Position numbers and translations under genes: made by a program. From assembly GCA_038501625.1 (NCBI GenBank), contig JAZAYU010000013.1:3038001-3102000 (forward strand): 64,000 bases of DNA. Reading direction: 5' to 3'. Position 1 is the first letter of the stretch; each line of letters begins with the position of its first letter. This DNA is from Corbicula japonica. Lineage: Eukaryota; Mollusca; Bivalvia; Venerida; Cyrenidae. The notes under the pieces were generated by a model that saw only the letters and a program-made list of their open reading frames with translations, did not search any database and was not told where the DNA came from. Shown here one piece after another: positions 40,634-53,400 of this stretch.

Positions 40634-41510
40634 CTGTTGTGTCGCCTGTACTATTGTTCGGCGACGTCATCGTCGTCGTCGTCGTTGGTGTCGTCGTTGT
40701 AGGCGTCGTCCGGTAGTCCCCCAACTTTAACATTAAACTTAATTTTGCCTTTACTTGGAATATATCATCTTCACGAAAAACGCCATCTGAGACAACAAGA
40801 ATGATAACCCTATTTTCAAAATTTTTAGTCATGCCCCTTTCAAATGCAACTTTAACATGAAACTTAACGTCGCCTATAACTTTGAAAGTACTTTTCCTAT
40901 TCACTTAAAACTTAGAATATATGATCTTCATGAACAACAACATCGTTTACAACAAGAATCATAACTTCTGTTTGACTATTTTTTTGAGTTATGCCCTTTC
41001 AAATGCAACTTTAACATGAAATTTAATGTTGACTTTAACTTTGAAAGTACTTGTCCTGTTCACTCAGAACTTGGAATATATCATCTTCATGAACAACAAC
41101 ATCGTTTACAATAAGAATAATAACTCCAGTTTGACTATTTTTTTTGTTAGGCCCCTTTCAAATGCAACTTTAACATAAAACTTAATGTTGACTTTAACTT
41201 TGAAAGTACTTGCTTTATTCACTTAATACTCAGAATATATCATCTTCATGTTAAACGCCATCTGTTACAACAAGAATGATACTCCAGTTTCTCCAGTTTT
41301 TTATTACTTATGCCCCTTTCAAATGCAATTTTAACGTGTAACTTAATGTTTCTTAAACTTTGGAAGTACTTATTCTATTCACTTAATACTTAGAATATAT
41401 CATTTTCATGAACAACAACATCGGTTACAACAAAATTCATAACTCCTGTTTGACTATTTTTTGTTATGCCCCTTTTAAATGCAACTTTAACATGAAACTT
41501 AATGTTAAAT
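40634..41510. repeat. GTGTCGCCTG-family element with internal tandem units
   Basis: Begins TGTGTCGCCTGTA, passes a CGTCGT-rich stretch, then about five tandem units of roughly 165 bp, each with TTGGAATATATCATCTTCATG, GTTATGCCCCTTTCAAATGC and TTAACATGAAACTTAATGTT. Confidence 0.8.
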
Positions 41511-42474
41511 TACTGGATGTGTCAGCAAATGTATTTGATTTAGAAATTATATGGATTCTCAATCCACACTACAACACGTTATAGAAACAAAAGACGTCAA
41601 TAAGAAACAAATCTTGCCAAACATTTTATTTATGTTTAATTAGAGTTTGGGCTTTTACGCCAAAATTAAAAACTGTCATACCTAAGAAATCTAAATTGGA
41701 TATGCATCCATATTGTTATATAAATATTCCCATCTTTATTATAAGCCGGCATCTGAATCCTGGAATTTTATTCTACGAATGATTATTCTACAACAAGCAA
41801 TCAGATTACAGATCCGTTTTTATTTCAAGACAGAATCAATTTTTAGTTGTGAAGTATACGTAACATTTTTAAAAAAATCTTGAATTATTTATTCGTTGAA
41901 CATAAACGCCATAAATTATTATGACAATTCTGTTGTTCAAATGTTTAAGTATCAAATGTAATTTGATAATGCAAATTGTAATTTTACAGAATGTCTACAG
42001 ATCATGTAACCAGATGTTGACATATCACGATTTCCGGATTATAGTGCATTACCAGTCTAAGCAATTTGCAACTTTCACACCAGTAAAATATAATTTTCAG
42101 CATAGAAGACATTAAGATGAAAATGTTGTACAGACATTCGTAAAATTAATGCTTATATTTGTCCAAATTGCTTTTCATACTGCCTACTATCAACAAGAAT
42201 GGTACATGTTCCTAAAACATTAAAAATCTAAATATCTAACAAATGGTAAAAATAAAAAAGTCTGACTAGAATAACAGACCAGCAACTTATTTTTTAACCG
42301 CCGGCGACGAACGCAGACCTGCAATATAGTGGACAATGTTAGCTATTATGTGCTTAAGCCTCTTTCCCGCAGAACCTCGTTTTGGATTGATTTCCAGTCA
42401 CGGGAAGTAAATCGTACAGGACTGCGAAACTTACACATTATAATCAAACATGGAAAGTGTTGACACCCCTCATA
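41511..42474. other. Intergenic sequence
   Basis: AT-rich; nothing recognised. Confidence 0.5.
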
Positions 42475-42933
42475 CGACATATTTTACTAAAGATATATGT
42501 GTTTTATGAAGGTTTATGGGGAAATCTTTTCTTAAAAGAGCCTAGAAGCTCGATTTGTTTCTTTTATCCCTGTCATCGTGTTCTTGCTAGTTTGACTCCA
42601 GGGGTTCTGGTCTCGGTAAGATCATTGAGTACCCACCCCTTTGGCTTTGCAATGCTATTAGCTTACTATGTTTTATTTGTTTGTGTGCTTTTGCATACAT
42701 CATTGTTGAGCTGATGGGTGGGTTGGAGTTATTTCACCAAGACAACTTGTAATTGTTTGTTAATATGAGAACTGATGGGGAACGTGTGAGGTTGATGCAC
42801 CCTAGGACCTGGTTTAAATCCTCAGTGGCAAATTGTTTTGCCACTGATCGTTCAAAGGCAGTAACCCCTCAGGTTCTCATTTTTATTAATTGTCTGTGGT
42901 CGCTGTTTTGAAATTGGTTATTTTATAAACCAT

Positions 42934-43019
<86 letters not shown>

Positions 43020-43075
43020 TTGGCTGTGTGGGGAGGCTGTGTCTTCTGAATATGGCATTTCCTGATACGCGTATT
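42475..43075 (+). mobile_element. Retroelement 3'-tail copy with (CT)n
   Basis: Near-complete tail: CTTAAAAGAGCCTAGAAGCTC, the GGTCTCGGTAAGATC segment, the CCCTAGGACCTGGTTTAAA segment, (CT)n at 42935-43014, then GGGGAGGCTGTGT and CCTGATACGCGTAT. Confidence 0.85.
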
Positions 43076-43384
43076 TTTTTTTTGTGGTATAGCGTTCATT
43101 TTACTATAATGACTATAATGTTATTAATAGTTCACTGAATTAATTGATTCTTAAAATGGTTATCGGAGAAAACCAACATTGCCTAATATCTTACATTTTG
43201 TTTGATCTGACTTCAATAGGATTTGAAAGCTCTGTCTTTTAGGCCCTCGAGTTCTTAATGTCGTTGTTTGTTAGTGGTGTCCTTTTTAAAGTGAAATATG
43301 CATACATGTATAAAGAATGGCCACATCCAGAAGATACAGCTTGCTCACACAGCCAAAAATCAGAGAAAAAGTGTATTGGAAACT

Positions 43385-43660
<276 letters not shown>

Positions 43661-44164
43661 TATTTTTCAGAAGTAATACAGTGCTTATTGCTGTGGATAT
43701 GCCATTAGGTTCGACTTTAACAATATCGTCTGGTACTTCTGATAAAATGCAGGTAATGGAAAGTTGTTTATAGTTGGGGAACACTCTTTTCCATATTTTT
43801 GTAGCCATAGTCTAGGCTTTGTATCACTTAATTTCGATTTTGGATTAGTTTTAGCCCCGGACGTTATGAACTTCAGATTCATCCGTATTTACTTGCTTCT
43901 AGCACTTTGATATGCGTAAATTAATGTGATATTTATCTTTGCCGCCAAAACTTAAGATGCTACATCGCATTAGTTTATTTATTCGACAACAAAAAAATTA
44001 AAACTGTGGCCACAGTGACTCTATGACCTATGGAAAAGAGTCGTTAGATTTTGGACTAATTTAGATGAAACATTAGAAATTCACATTATAACGAAGGTTA
44101 GCTTGTCTTCTAAACTTCATAAAAATGTGGAAGTGTGTTGTCGATATTATTGCTTTCCCACCAT

Positions 44165-44450
44165 TAAGGAGAGCATGGTTAATAAAATGATCAGTTTTAA
44201 AAAAAAAGACACCACTAATAATAAACAAAAATGAGAACCCGAGGGGTTACCGCCTTGGAACGGTCAGTGGCAAATCAAATTGCCACTGGGAGTTTAAACC
44301 AGGTTCTAGGGTGCACCAACCTCACACTTGCCCCAACAGGTTCTCATAACACAAAACAAGTACAAGTTGTCTTGGTGAAAAACTCCAACCCACTTATCGG
44401 CTCAACAATGTTGCATGCAAAAGCACACAAACATATATAACATAAGAAGT
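44165..44450 (-). mobile_element. Retroelement 3'-tail copy lacking the microsatellite
   Basis: Minus-sense tail from GCTCAACAATGTTGCATGC to CATGCTCTCC; the GA/CT array and terminal segment are missing. Confidence 0.8.
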
Positions 44451-47400
44451 AGCACAACTATTTGTACGCGACAAAGGCTTTTCTATATATGCGATATTTG
44501 CCTTTCGCGTACAACCCAGTTAGCATTCAAATCAATGCGGAAAATTTTCCTTCTATTTCTATATGCCGCCGATGGGAATTTGATCGCATCGTTGGCGGCT
44601 CCATAAAGCATCTTAAACCATATATACCTTTAAAAAATTTACATACCTGAAAAGCCACATTCAAGTAGAATCAATATATGTAATCCTTTATAAATAACGG
44701 TTTCGTTTTTTATGCAAAACTCTTTTAAACCTGCACCCATGTCAACAAATTTCGATTTCCGCGCTTCAAGTTTACCTGACTCGCGACGTCACGTTTATCG
44801 ATAAATAACAGAATTTAAATCGGGTCGATTTCCACCACAGTTTTGATCGTAACTGCTTGAGACGTAAAGAACAGACATCTGTAAAAAGTCAGTATGATAA
44901 TGGGTCTGTGCTTGCAGTCGAATTATTGAGACTAACATAAGAAGCTAATTGAAATAACAAGACATTTCTGAATTTTTAGGGTCTAACACATACCGTGTAA
45001 AGATGGTAATCCTTACCCTTAAAAAACGGATGCAACTCATTAAATCTGCTATGGAAAACCACTGTGTAAGAGTCTACTTTAGTAAATAGTTAACACAATG
45101 TGTGTCAATGCCAGCACTTTACACACAGCCACAAAAGCGGATGTTTTTAAATAAGAGATAATTGATTCTTTGAAGTTTTAATCATGTATGTAACAAATAG
45201 GATAAAGCCTGGTAAGATCAATTGTCAATGTATTAACCTATTTCATGGTATCCCTTGACTAGAAATGAAAGAAGTGACAAATGAATGCAGTGTATTCAAG
45301 TGTCATATAATTCGGATAGGTAGATACACTGGGGCGCAGCGGGTAGATACACTGGGGCGCAGCGGACAGTTTCCGAGGCTGCCTCCAGAGTCTGGGACCA
45401 CGTGCAAGCTTACATTGACTGAAAATAAAATCTTTGCACAGCTAAAATTTTGATGTTGTACTTTCTGTGTTGCAGGGTTCTAGGGTTATGCAAACCACAA
45501 TCAACTGTTCTACAGAACCAATCATTTATGATTTAGACAGGCATAATTTTTTAGTCACCCCAAGTCCTGATTTTCCAATGCAGATTTCATCGAAATCTCT
45601 ACACATTTGAAACCCTCCAAAATATTTCCTGCAATGAATTTTCAAATAAAACCCTTTTGTGCTAATATTTTATGTGTCTTTTATTTCCCATGCATCTGGA
45701 AAGTGTCTTTCACCCATCTCTATTTTTTAGCATATTGAAATATTTCACCCCCAAATTATTCTCAATTTCAGCCCGCAGACTGGGTTTTCATCCGGCAACT
45801 GTTCAACTCAGAACTTACAAAGCTAGCACCAATGCATCGAAGCAACCGTGATCAGATTTCATATATACTATACAATATAAAAAAAAGAATATGACATCTT
45901 AATTCAAACAATGATTCCGGGACCAAACTGCAAAACTATCCCCTGGCCCTTTAAAGCTTGATCTGGCATAATATTATTTCAAGCGGTTTGCACATAAATT
46001 CCAATATCTATGGTTATTGACTGAAAACTGTAGATATCGCTCCAATAACCATGGTTATTTGCCTCGATAACAATAGTTTTCGACAAAAAAACTGGGGTTA
46101 CTGCCTTATAATCATAGTTAATGGTGAAGTTTTGAAAACCCTAGTTCTTGGCAATAGCTATTGTCAGTGTAGATCAATATTAGCTGGCACATCCTTGCAA
46201 TATTATCTGGGTCTGCACTTTTCGCTTTTTGGTCATAAATAACCAATTAATTGACAAAACATACAATGCAGATCTTGATCAGATGGCTGATCTGGGTCTA
46301 CCCTGTTTGCCCAAGCCATAAAGACCTATATATGGAGGAAAGGGTTAAAACAGGGTTTTGGTCCTTGAAATTTCTAGTTGAATCCAATGATCTTTACTTC
46401 TAATAAAAAAATTAATTGAATTAATTTCAGCAGGGCACGACAAATCAATTGCACATTCAAGTCTGCGGACTACCAAAATATTTAAGTGAGCGTACACTGG
46501 GCCATCTTAAAATTTCCCATTTAGGTTGCCCAACGAATCAACAGTTCCAAAATTTCTGATAAACAGGAAGTTTAGTTATATCTCTGCTGTAAAAATTTCA
46601 CTTTCCAACTTTGGCAAACTTATTAACGTTGCAGTAATAATTAATTGAAGATAATAAAAAATCGGCAAAAAAAGCGCAATTAAATAAAAAGAGGTAACAA
46701 AAAAGCAACATCTTTAGGACTAACTAGAAGGAGACTTGGGAGAAGTGTCTCCCAGAGGTGACCAGACTTCTCTATGTGGTACATAGGTCTTTGTGTTGAA
46801 GAACTACGCTAATAATCCAGCAACATCAGACATAATAAAATCTTATGTTGATAACCAATAGATATTAAATCTACACATATAGTTATAGAATTAAGGAATA
46901 CAGGGACTAGTTGAAATGAAACTGAACAGCATCAGCTAGAGATTTTTACCAAGTACAATATACAGTGTGCAACAAAACACTGCATGGTTAAAATCTTTCT
47001 CTTTTTCATCTCAATCTCCACCTTTTAGAAACCAATGTCTTACCTAAATGAAATAAAAGGTTCACAGGTATGCATTGAGAATGAAATCTAACTTTCATAT
47101 TACTGCTACAGTTCTCCATACCAATGTGATCAACTTAATTTAGTATATGATCTGAGAGGTCTTTTACTATTATTCTTGTAATCCAAACTCATCTACAATT
47201 GTTTTGTTGAAATGTGTATATATAATCCTATCTATAGTAATAAATACGCGACTGGAAAGTCCAGGCTAGCAAGCAAAAATCTTGGTAGCCCAATGGGCTA
47301 CCAAGGAATTTTAGAATTTGTCTTGCCCTGATTTCAGTTTCATTTATTAACAGGTTATTTAAAGACATACTGGCATGTAAACTGTAACTGTATCATTATG

Positions 47401-47481
47401 TACATGTATCAGTTTGCAATTCTCTAACATCTGAATGACCCCTAGGTCTTATGGTTGGGTAAAAAAAAGCATTGAGTCAAC
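44451..47481. other. Region upstream of LIN37
   Basis: No gene recognised. 45319-45365 has a 23-bp unit twice in tandem (GTAGATACACTGGGGCGCAG). 46264-46345 is a fragment of the GATCAGCTGGCAC-type repeat family. No promoter motif is clear before 47482. Confidence 0.55.
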
Positions 47482-50400
47482 ATGGATGAATCTGCTTTAT
47501 TTGTAATTGCAGAAGTTAGCAGTGCTCGTACAAGGTTGGATGCAACACTTCAACTACTGGTTGATAAGAAGGAAGACACTGAGAGGTAAGTTTGTGACTT
47601 CACACACTCCCTGAAGGTTATAAAGATGAGATTGGAAACCAGTCTCAAATCTCAAGCATCTGATTGCCAATGCTCAGTTTTATAACCTTGGGCAACTATT
47701 ACTGCATGGAATACGGCTTTAATACCATGGGCAACTAGTGTAGATACAGTTCAGCCTACAAATACTTACCATCTGATCAGGATCTACACTGTTTGCTTTT
47801 AGATTTATCTGGTTATTTGATTATTTCTGATGAAAGCAAATAATGATGATTGTTTACATGCTGAAAATGGCAGATTTGTATCTTGTTTTGATTAACCGTT
47901 TTTCTCAATATATACAATTTTTATGCCCCCGCCATGTAATGGCGGAAGGGCATATAGTGTTCACCCTGGCTGTGGGTGGGTGTGTGGGTGGGTGTGTCAG
48001 TGTGTCAGTGTGTGTGTATGTTCGAAAGTCTTGTCCGCTCTGTAACTTTGTTATTTCTTATTGGATCTTAAAATGACTTGGTATGAATGTTCACCATGAC
48101 AAGGCGGTGTGTCGCGTACAACACCTATGCCTGTACGTCCAAGGTCAAGGTCACTGTTACTAAAAATAGATTTTTCTTGTCCGGGCTGTAACTTCCTTAT
48201 GAATGGAGGGATTTCAAAATAACTTGGCACAAATGTTCACCATGACAAGGCGGTGTGTCGCGTACAACACCCATGCCTGTACGTCCAAGGTCAAGGTCAC
48301 TGTTACTATTAATAGAATTTTGTTGGGAAAATCTTGTCCGCTCTGTAACTTTGTTATTTCTTATTGGATTTTAAAATTACTTGGTATGAATGTTCACCAT
48401 ATCAAGACGATGTGTCGCGTATAATACCCATGCCTGTAGGTCCAAGGTCAAGGTCACTGTTACTAAAAATAGATTTTTCTTGTCCGGGCTGTAACTTCCT
48501 TATGAATGGAGGGATTTCAAAATAACTTGGCACAAATGTTCACCATGACAAGGCGGTGTGTCGCGTACAAGACCCATGCCTGTAGGTCCAAGGTCAAGGT
48601 CACTGTTACTATTAATAGAATTTTGTTGGGGAAATCTTGTTTCTTATTGGATTTTAAAATAATTTGGTATGAATGTTCACCATATCAAGACGGTGTGTCG
48701 CGTACAATACCCATGCCTGTAGGTCCGAGGTCAAGGTCACTGTTACTAAAAATAGAATTTTCTTGTCCGGGCTGTAACTTCCTTATGAATGGAGGGATTT
48801 CAAAATAACTTGGCACAAATGTTCACCATGACAAGGCGGTGTGTCGCGTACAAGACCCATGTCTGTAGGTCCAAGGTCAAGGTCACTGTTACTAAAAATA
48901 GAATTTTCTTGTCCGGGCTGTAACTTCCTTATGAATGCAGGGATTTCAAAATAACTTGGCACAAATGTTCACCATGACAAGGGGGTGTGTCGGGTACAAG
49001 ACCCATGCCTGTAGGTCCAAGGTCAAGGTCACTGTTACTAAAAATAGAATTTTGTTGGAAAAATCTTGTCCGCTCTGTAACTTTGTTATTTCTTAATGGA
49101 GTTTAAAATAACTTGGTATAAATATTCACCATATCAAGACGGTGTGTCGCGTACAATACCCATGCCTGTAGGTCCAAGGTCAAGGTCGCTGTTACTAAAA
49201 ATAGAATTTTCTTGTTAAGGCTGTAACTTCCTTATGAATAGAGGGATTTCAAAATAACTTGGCACAAATGTTCACCATGATAAGGCGGTGTGTCATGTAC
49301 AACACCCATGCCTAAAGGTCAGAGGTCAAGGTCACTGTTACTTAAAATAGAATTGTGTTATAAAAATCTTGTCTGCTCTGTTACTTTGTTTTGTCTTATT
49401 GGATTTTAAAATAACTTGGTATAAATGTTCATTATATCAAGACGATGTGTTGTGTACAATACCCATGCCTGTAGGTCCAAGATCAAGGTCACTGTTACAA
49501 AAAATATAAATTTCTTGTACTGGCTATAACTTTGTTATTAACAGAGTGATTTCAAAATAATTTGGCACAAATGTTCACTATGACAAGGCGTTGTGTTGAG
49601 TACAATTCCCATGCCTGTAGGTCCAAGGTCAAGGTCACTATTACTAAAACCAGACTTTTCTTGTCTGGGCTGTGAGTTTGTTATTACTTATTGGATTTTA
49701 AAATAACTTGGTATTAATGTTCACCATGACAAACATGCATAGCGGGGGCATCCGTGTCCTATGGACACATTTCTTGTATTACTTGGGTGAACTGTGTAGA
49801 TCCAGATCAGCTGGCATATTGGTGCCTCATGATCAGGATCTACACTGTTTGCTTTTAGATTCATTATGTTATTCCTAACCAAGATGCAGACAGTGCAGAA
49901 ACAGATCAGATGACATGGATGTGCAAGCTGATCTGGATCTACACTGGTTTCACAAGCATAAAAACTTGTGTATACATGTATAGAGTTAAAGGTTTAAAAA
50001 GTACTCACTTGATTTTCATGTGAAAAACTCTGTTAAATCAGCACAGCAAAGATTATCAATGTATCATTTGTCGGAATTCCTCCTTTTTTTCCAAAGTTAC
50101 TTAATAAACAAGTACTGCAAAATGGATAGTTAATGTAAACAAAGCTTCGAATACTGGTACTGTTGTAGCAGACTTCCCGAAAGTTGAAAAAAAGTGTCAG
50201 ACATTTGGTCAGACAAAATGCGAAACAAATTCTGTCTGACCAAAACATGTTAAAAAGGAATTAGCAGTTCAAATCTTGTCTGACATTCGGTCTGATAACA
50301 AAAGATATCATGTCAGACCTGCCCAAATATTACCAGACAGGTCCGTCGGTCTGGCAACTTTCAGGAAGTCTGGTTGTAGGTAAAATTTCAGTCCACAGAT

Positions 50401-53400
50401 AGGACAGTTAATCTAGGTTATGCATCAGACAAGAGGTAGGTAAAGCTAGACATATTTTTCTCCTAATCGGCAGTAAATAGGATTCTCCTCTGTTTACATA
50501 TAACGCTACCAGTAATTGTGGAGTCTTTATTTAACAAATAATACTCACCTTATTCGAATTAGTCCATTTAAATATATTTGATTAACCTGTGTTTAATCCA
50601 TTTTTGTATATCGGTGTTTACATCATGTGTACATACATGTATATTGTTTGTGTGGCTAAGAAGACGATGTACATTGTAAAAGTCAAAATAAAATTTCTGT
50701 TCTGTTGTTATATTTTGATGATTAATATCAGTTATTAAACCCCGCCAGCTCAGCAGACAGTGACGATGACTCGGATGTGCCTCTGCCTGTTACTGTTCAA
50801 GTGGTCAGAAGCTCGGGGTCACCAGCAGCATCACCCTCCAAACACCCGACTCGCATGTTAGGCTCCAAGAAGAGAAAACGGAAACATGATTCCGATCTGT
50901 CAGATGCAGGATCAAAATACCACCGTAAGTTACAGGGGTTCCATTTCACCCAGGAGATGACCATTATTCTCTCAAAATTTCCAAAACTCATTTTGGCCCC
51001 TAAAATTTTAGCTTAAGGGTCATTTTTTACTTAAATTAGGGGCATTTTGGCTATTTATTTTCTGAATCCCTGAAATGATGAAATGACAATTCAGATACAT
51101 GAGCTAGTAAAACATCTGGATATCATTTTTTCAGTTTGGCAGTATTGGGGGGAGCATGAATTGTAACAAAAAATGAAATGCAGTTACATGTATCATATGG
51201 GTTGACAGTTATGATTAACCCTTTATGGAATATGGCTTATATCCCCATGTGTGACCATTGTAGATCCAGATCAGCTGGATCATGCAGTCTGATAAGGATC
51301 TACACTGTTTGCTTCTTGGTCAGAAGTAACATTATGAATCTAAAATTGATCAGTGTAGACCCTGATCAGACTTCATGGTTATGGAAGCTGATCTGTTTCT
51401 AATGTAGTTGTACAGGGTATATAAGCAATGTCCATGGGTGTTTAATTTACTTGAACACCATTAGCAAATGCAAAACAGTTATGCAAATTTACTGCTAAAG
51501 TACAGTCTTGTTTTGATATCTCAAATACCTAAGAGACCTTAGGAAATATTGGAGCTATTTAATCATTCTAATGACATCATCCTGCCTTACATTGTACTGC
51601 AGATATTTTTACTTTTTGCCATTTGGTTCAGGATCTTGATGTCATTTTTCAGTCAAAGTAGCTGTTACTTAATGCATGTTTATTTCTTAATAACTTAGAT
51701 AAATCTGTACTTAATATAGGTTAAGGTAAGCTTTTCTTGATCTGTTGTTTTTTTAACCTTTATTTTGTTATTTCTGGAGGTTTTTGAATATTTGGGTATT
51801 AGAAATAATTTTCCTTTTTAATGCCCCCCTGATGAAAATTCTGGGAGCATATTATAGTAGCTGCATTATCCAGCAGTCTGTGCGCTTGTAGACACAATAA
51901 CACAAGTGTTTAACTGAACACCCATCTAGTTTTATTATAAATGAGCCCTTATCAGTTAATATACGACCATTGTGCTTCATTAAAATACACTAAACAAACC
52001 TTGAGGAATAATAAGAAATGGGAACTTTTTTTCAGACACAACCTATGTTATGAAGTTGTTTGACCGCAGTGTGGACTTGGCTCAGTTCACAGAGAAGACT
52101 CCGCTCTATCCCATAGCCCGAGCTTGGATGAAGGATAACTTACAAGATGAGGAAGAATCGTCCCAGGAGGAAAGTGGCTCTGAAGATCAGGTAATTTGTT
52201 AGACTGGGCCCATGATTCCTTTCTAAAGTGAGATAAGAGACCAGTCTGACGATTCTAGCTCTTAATTTTCCCATTTTTAAACTGATTTCAGTTTCAACTA
52301 GTGAAGTGTTTGAGATTTGAGACTGGTCTCCTGTCTCAGTTTTATGATTTTGGACCCAAATCATACGTGTAGTAATTTGACCCTAGGCCTGCTAAACTCA
52401 TGCGGTGGAATCTTAGAACTGGCTTGACTTTGAGCCATTCCATTCATTATTCAATTTGAATTTTGTGGAAATTGATTAAGTAACATATAAATATTTAGGC
52501 TCAGTCAGATGGTACAGGCACAGATGTGCAGGATGATCTGGGTCTAAACTGCTTTCAGACTGCCAGGCACAGATGTGCATTATGCTCTAGTTCTAAACTG
52601 ATTGCTTTCAGACTGCCAGGCACAGATGTGCATGATGATCTGGGTCTAAACTGGTTGCTTTCAGACTGCCAGGCACAGATGTGCAGGATGATCTGGGTCT
52701 AAACTGATTGCTTTCAGACTGCCAGGCACAGATGTGCATTATGCTCTGGTTCTAAACTGATTGCTTTCAGACTGCCAGGCACAGATGTGCATGATGCTCT
52801 GGTTCTAAACTGGTTGCTTTCAGACTGCCAGGCACAGATGTGCAGGATGGTCTGGTTCTAAACTGATTGCTTTCAGACTGCCAGGCACAGATGTGCAGGA
52901 TGATCTGGTTCTAAACTGATTGCTTTCAGACTGCCAGGCACAGATGTGCATGTTGATCTGGGTCTAAGCTGATTGCTTTCAGACTGCCAGGCACAGATGT
53001 GCAGCATGATCTGGGTCTAAACTGATTGCTTTCAGACTGCCAGGCACAGATGTGCAGGATGATCTGGTTCTAAACTGATTGCTTTCAGACTGCCAGGCAC
53101 AGATGTGCAAGATGATCTGGTTCTAAACTGATTGCTTTCAGACTGCCAGGCACAGATGTGCAGGATGATCTGGTTCTAAACTGATTGCTCTTAGACTGCT
53201 CGGCACAGATGTGCAGGATGATCTGGTTCTAAACTGATTGCTTTTAGACTGCCAGGCACAGATGTGCAGGATGGTCTGGTTCTAAACTGATTGCTTTCAG
53301 ACTGCCAGGCACAGATGTGCAGGATGATCTGGGTCTAAACTGATCACAAATCTGTGACTTGAGCTGTGTTCACTGCTTTAAGGCATCAAAAGAATTCCAT

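Larger units (their letters stand above)
47586..50748 (+). other. LIN37: LIN37 intron 1
   Basis: 3163-nt intron starting GTAAGT. Contents in order: a truncated foldback repeat (47613-47692), a fragment of the GATCAGCTGGCAC-type dispersed repeat (about 47695-47810), the large ATGCCCCCGC-bounded tandem-array element (47926-49775), and another copy of the dispersed repeat (49783-49988). 49990-50748 is unremarkable AT-rich sequence. Confidence 0.85.

Noticed and set aside
40608..40904. 98-codon frame ending in Thr-Pro repeats
   Set aside because: Antisense reading of the CGTCGT stretch and units of the GTGTCGCC-family element.
48203..48808. Open frames with repeating [14 protein letters not shown] sequence
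   Set aside because: Shadows of the tandem array in LIN37 intron 1.
52514..53346. Regularly spaced repeats resembling a CRISPR array
   Set aside because: Adjacent 53-bp units without unique spacers, in a eukaryotic intron; a minisatellite.
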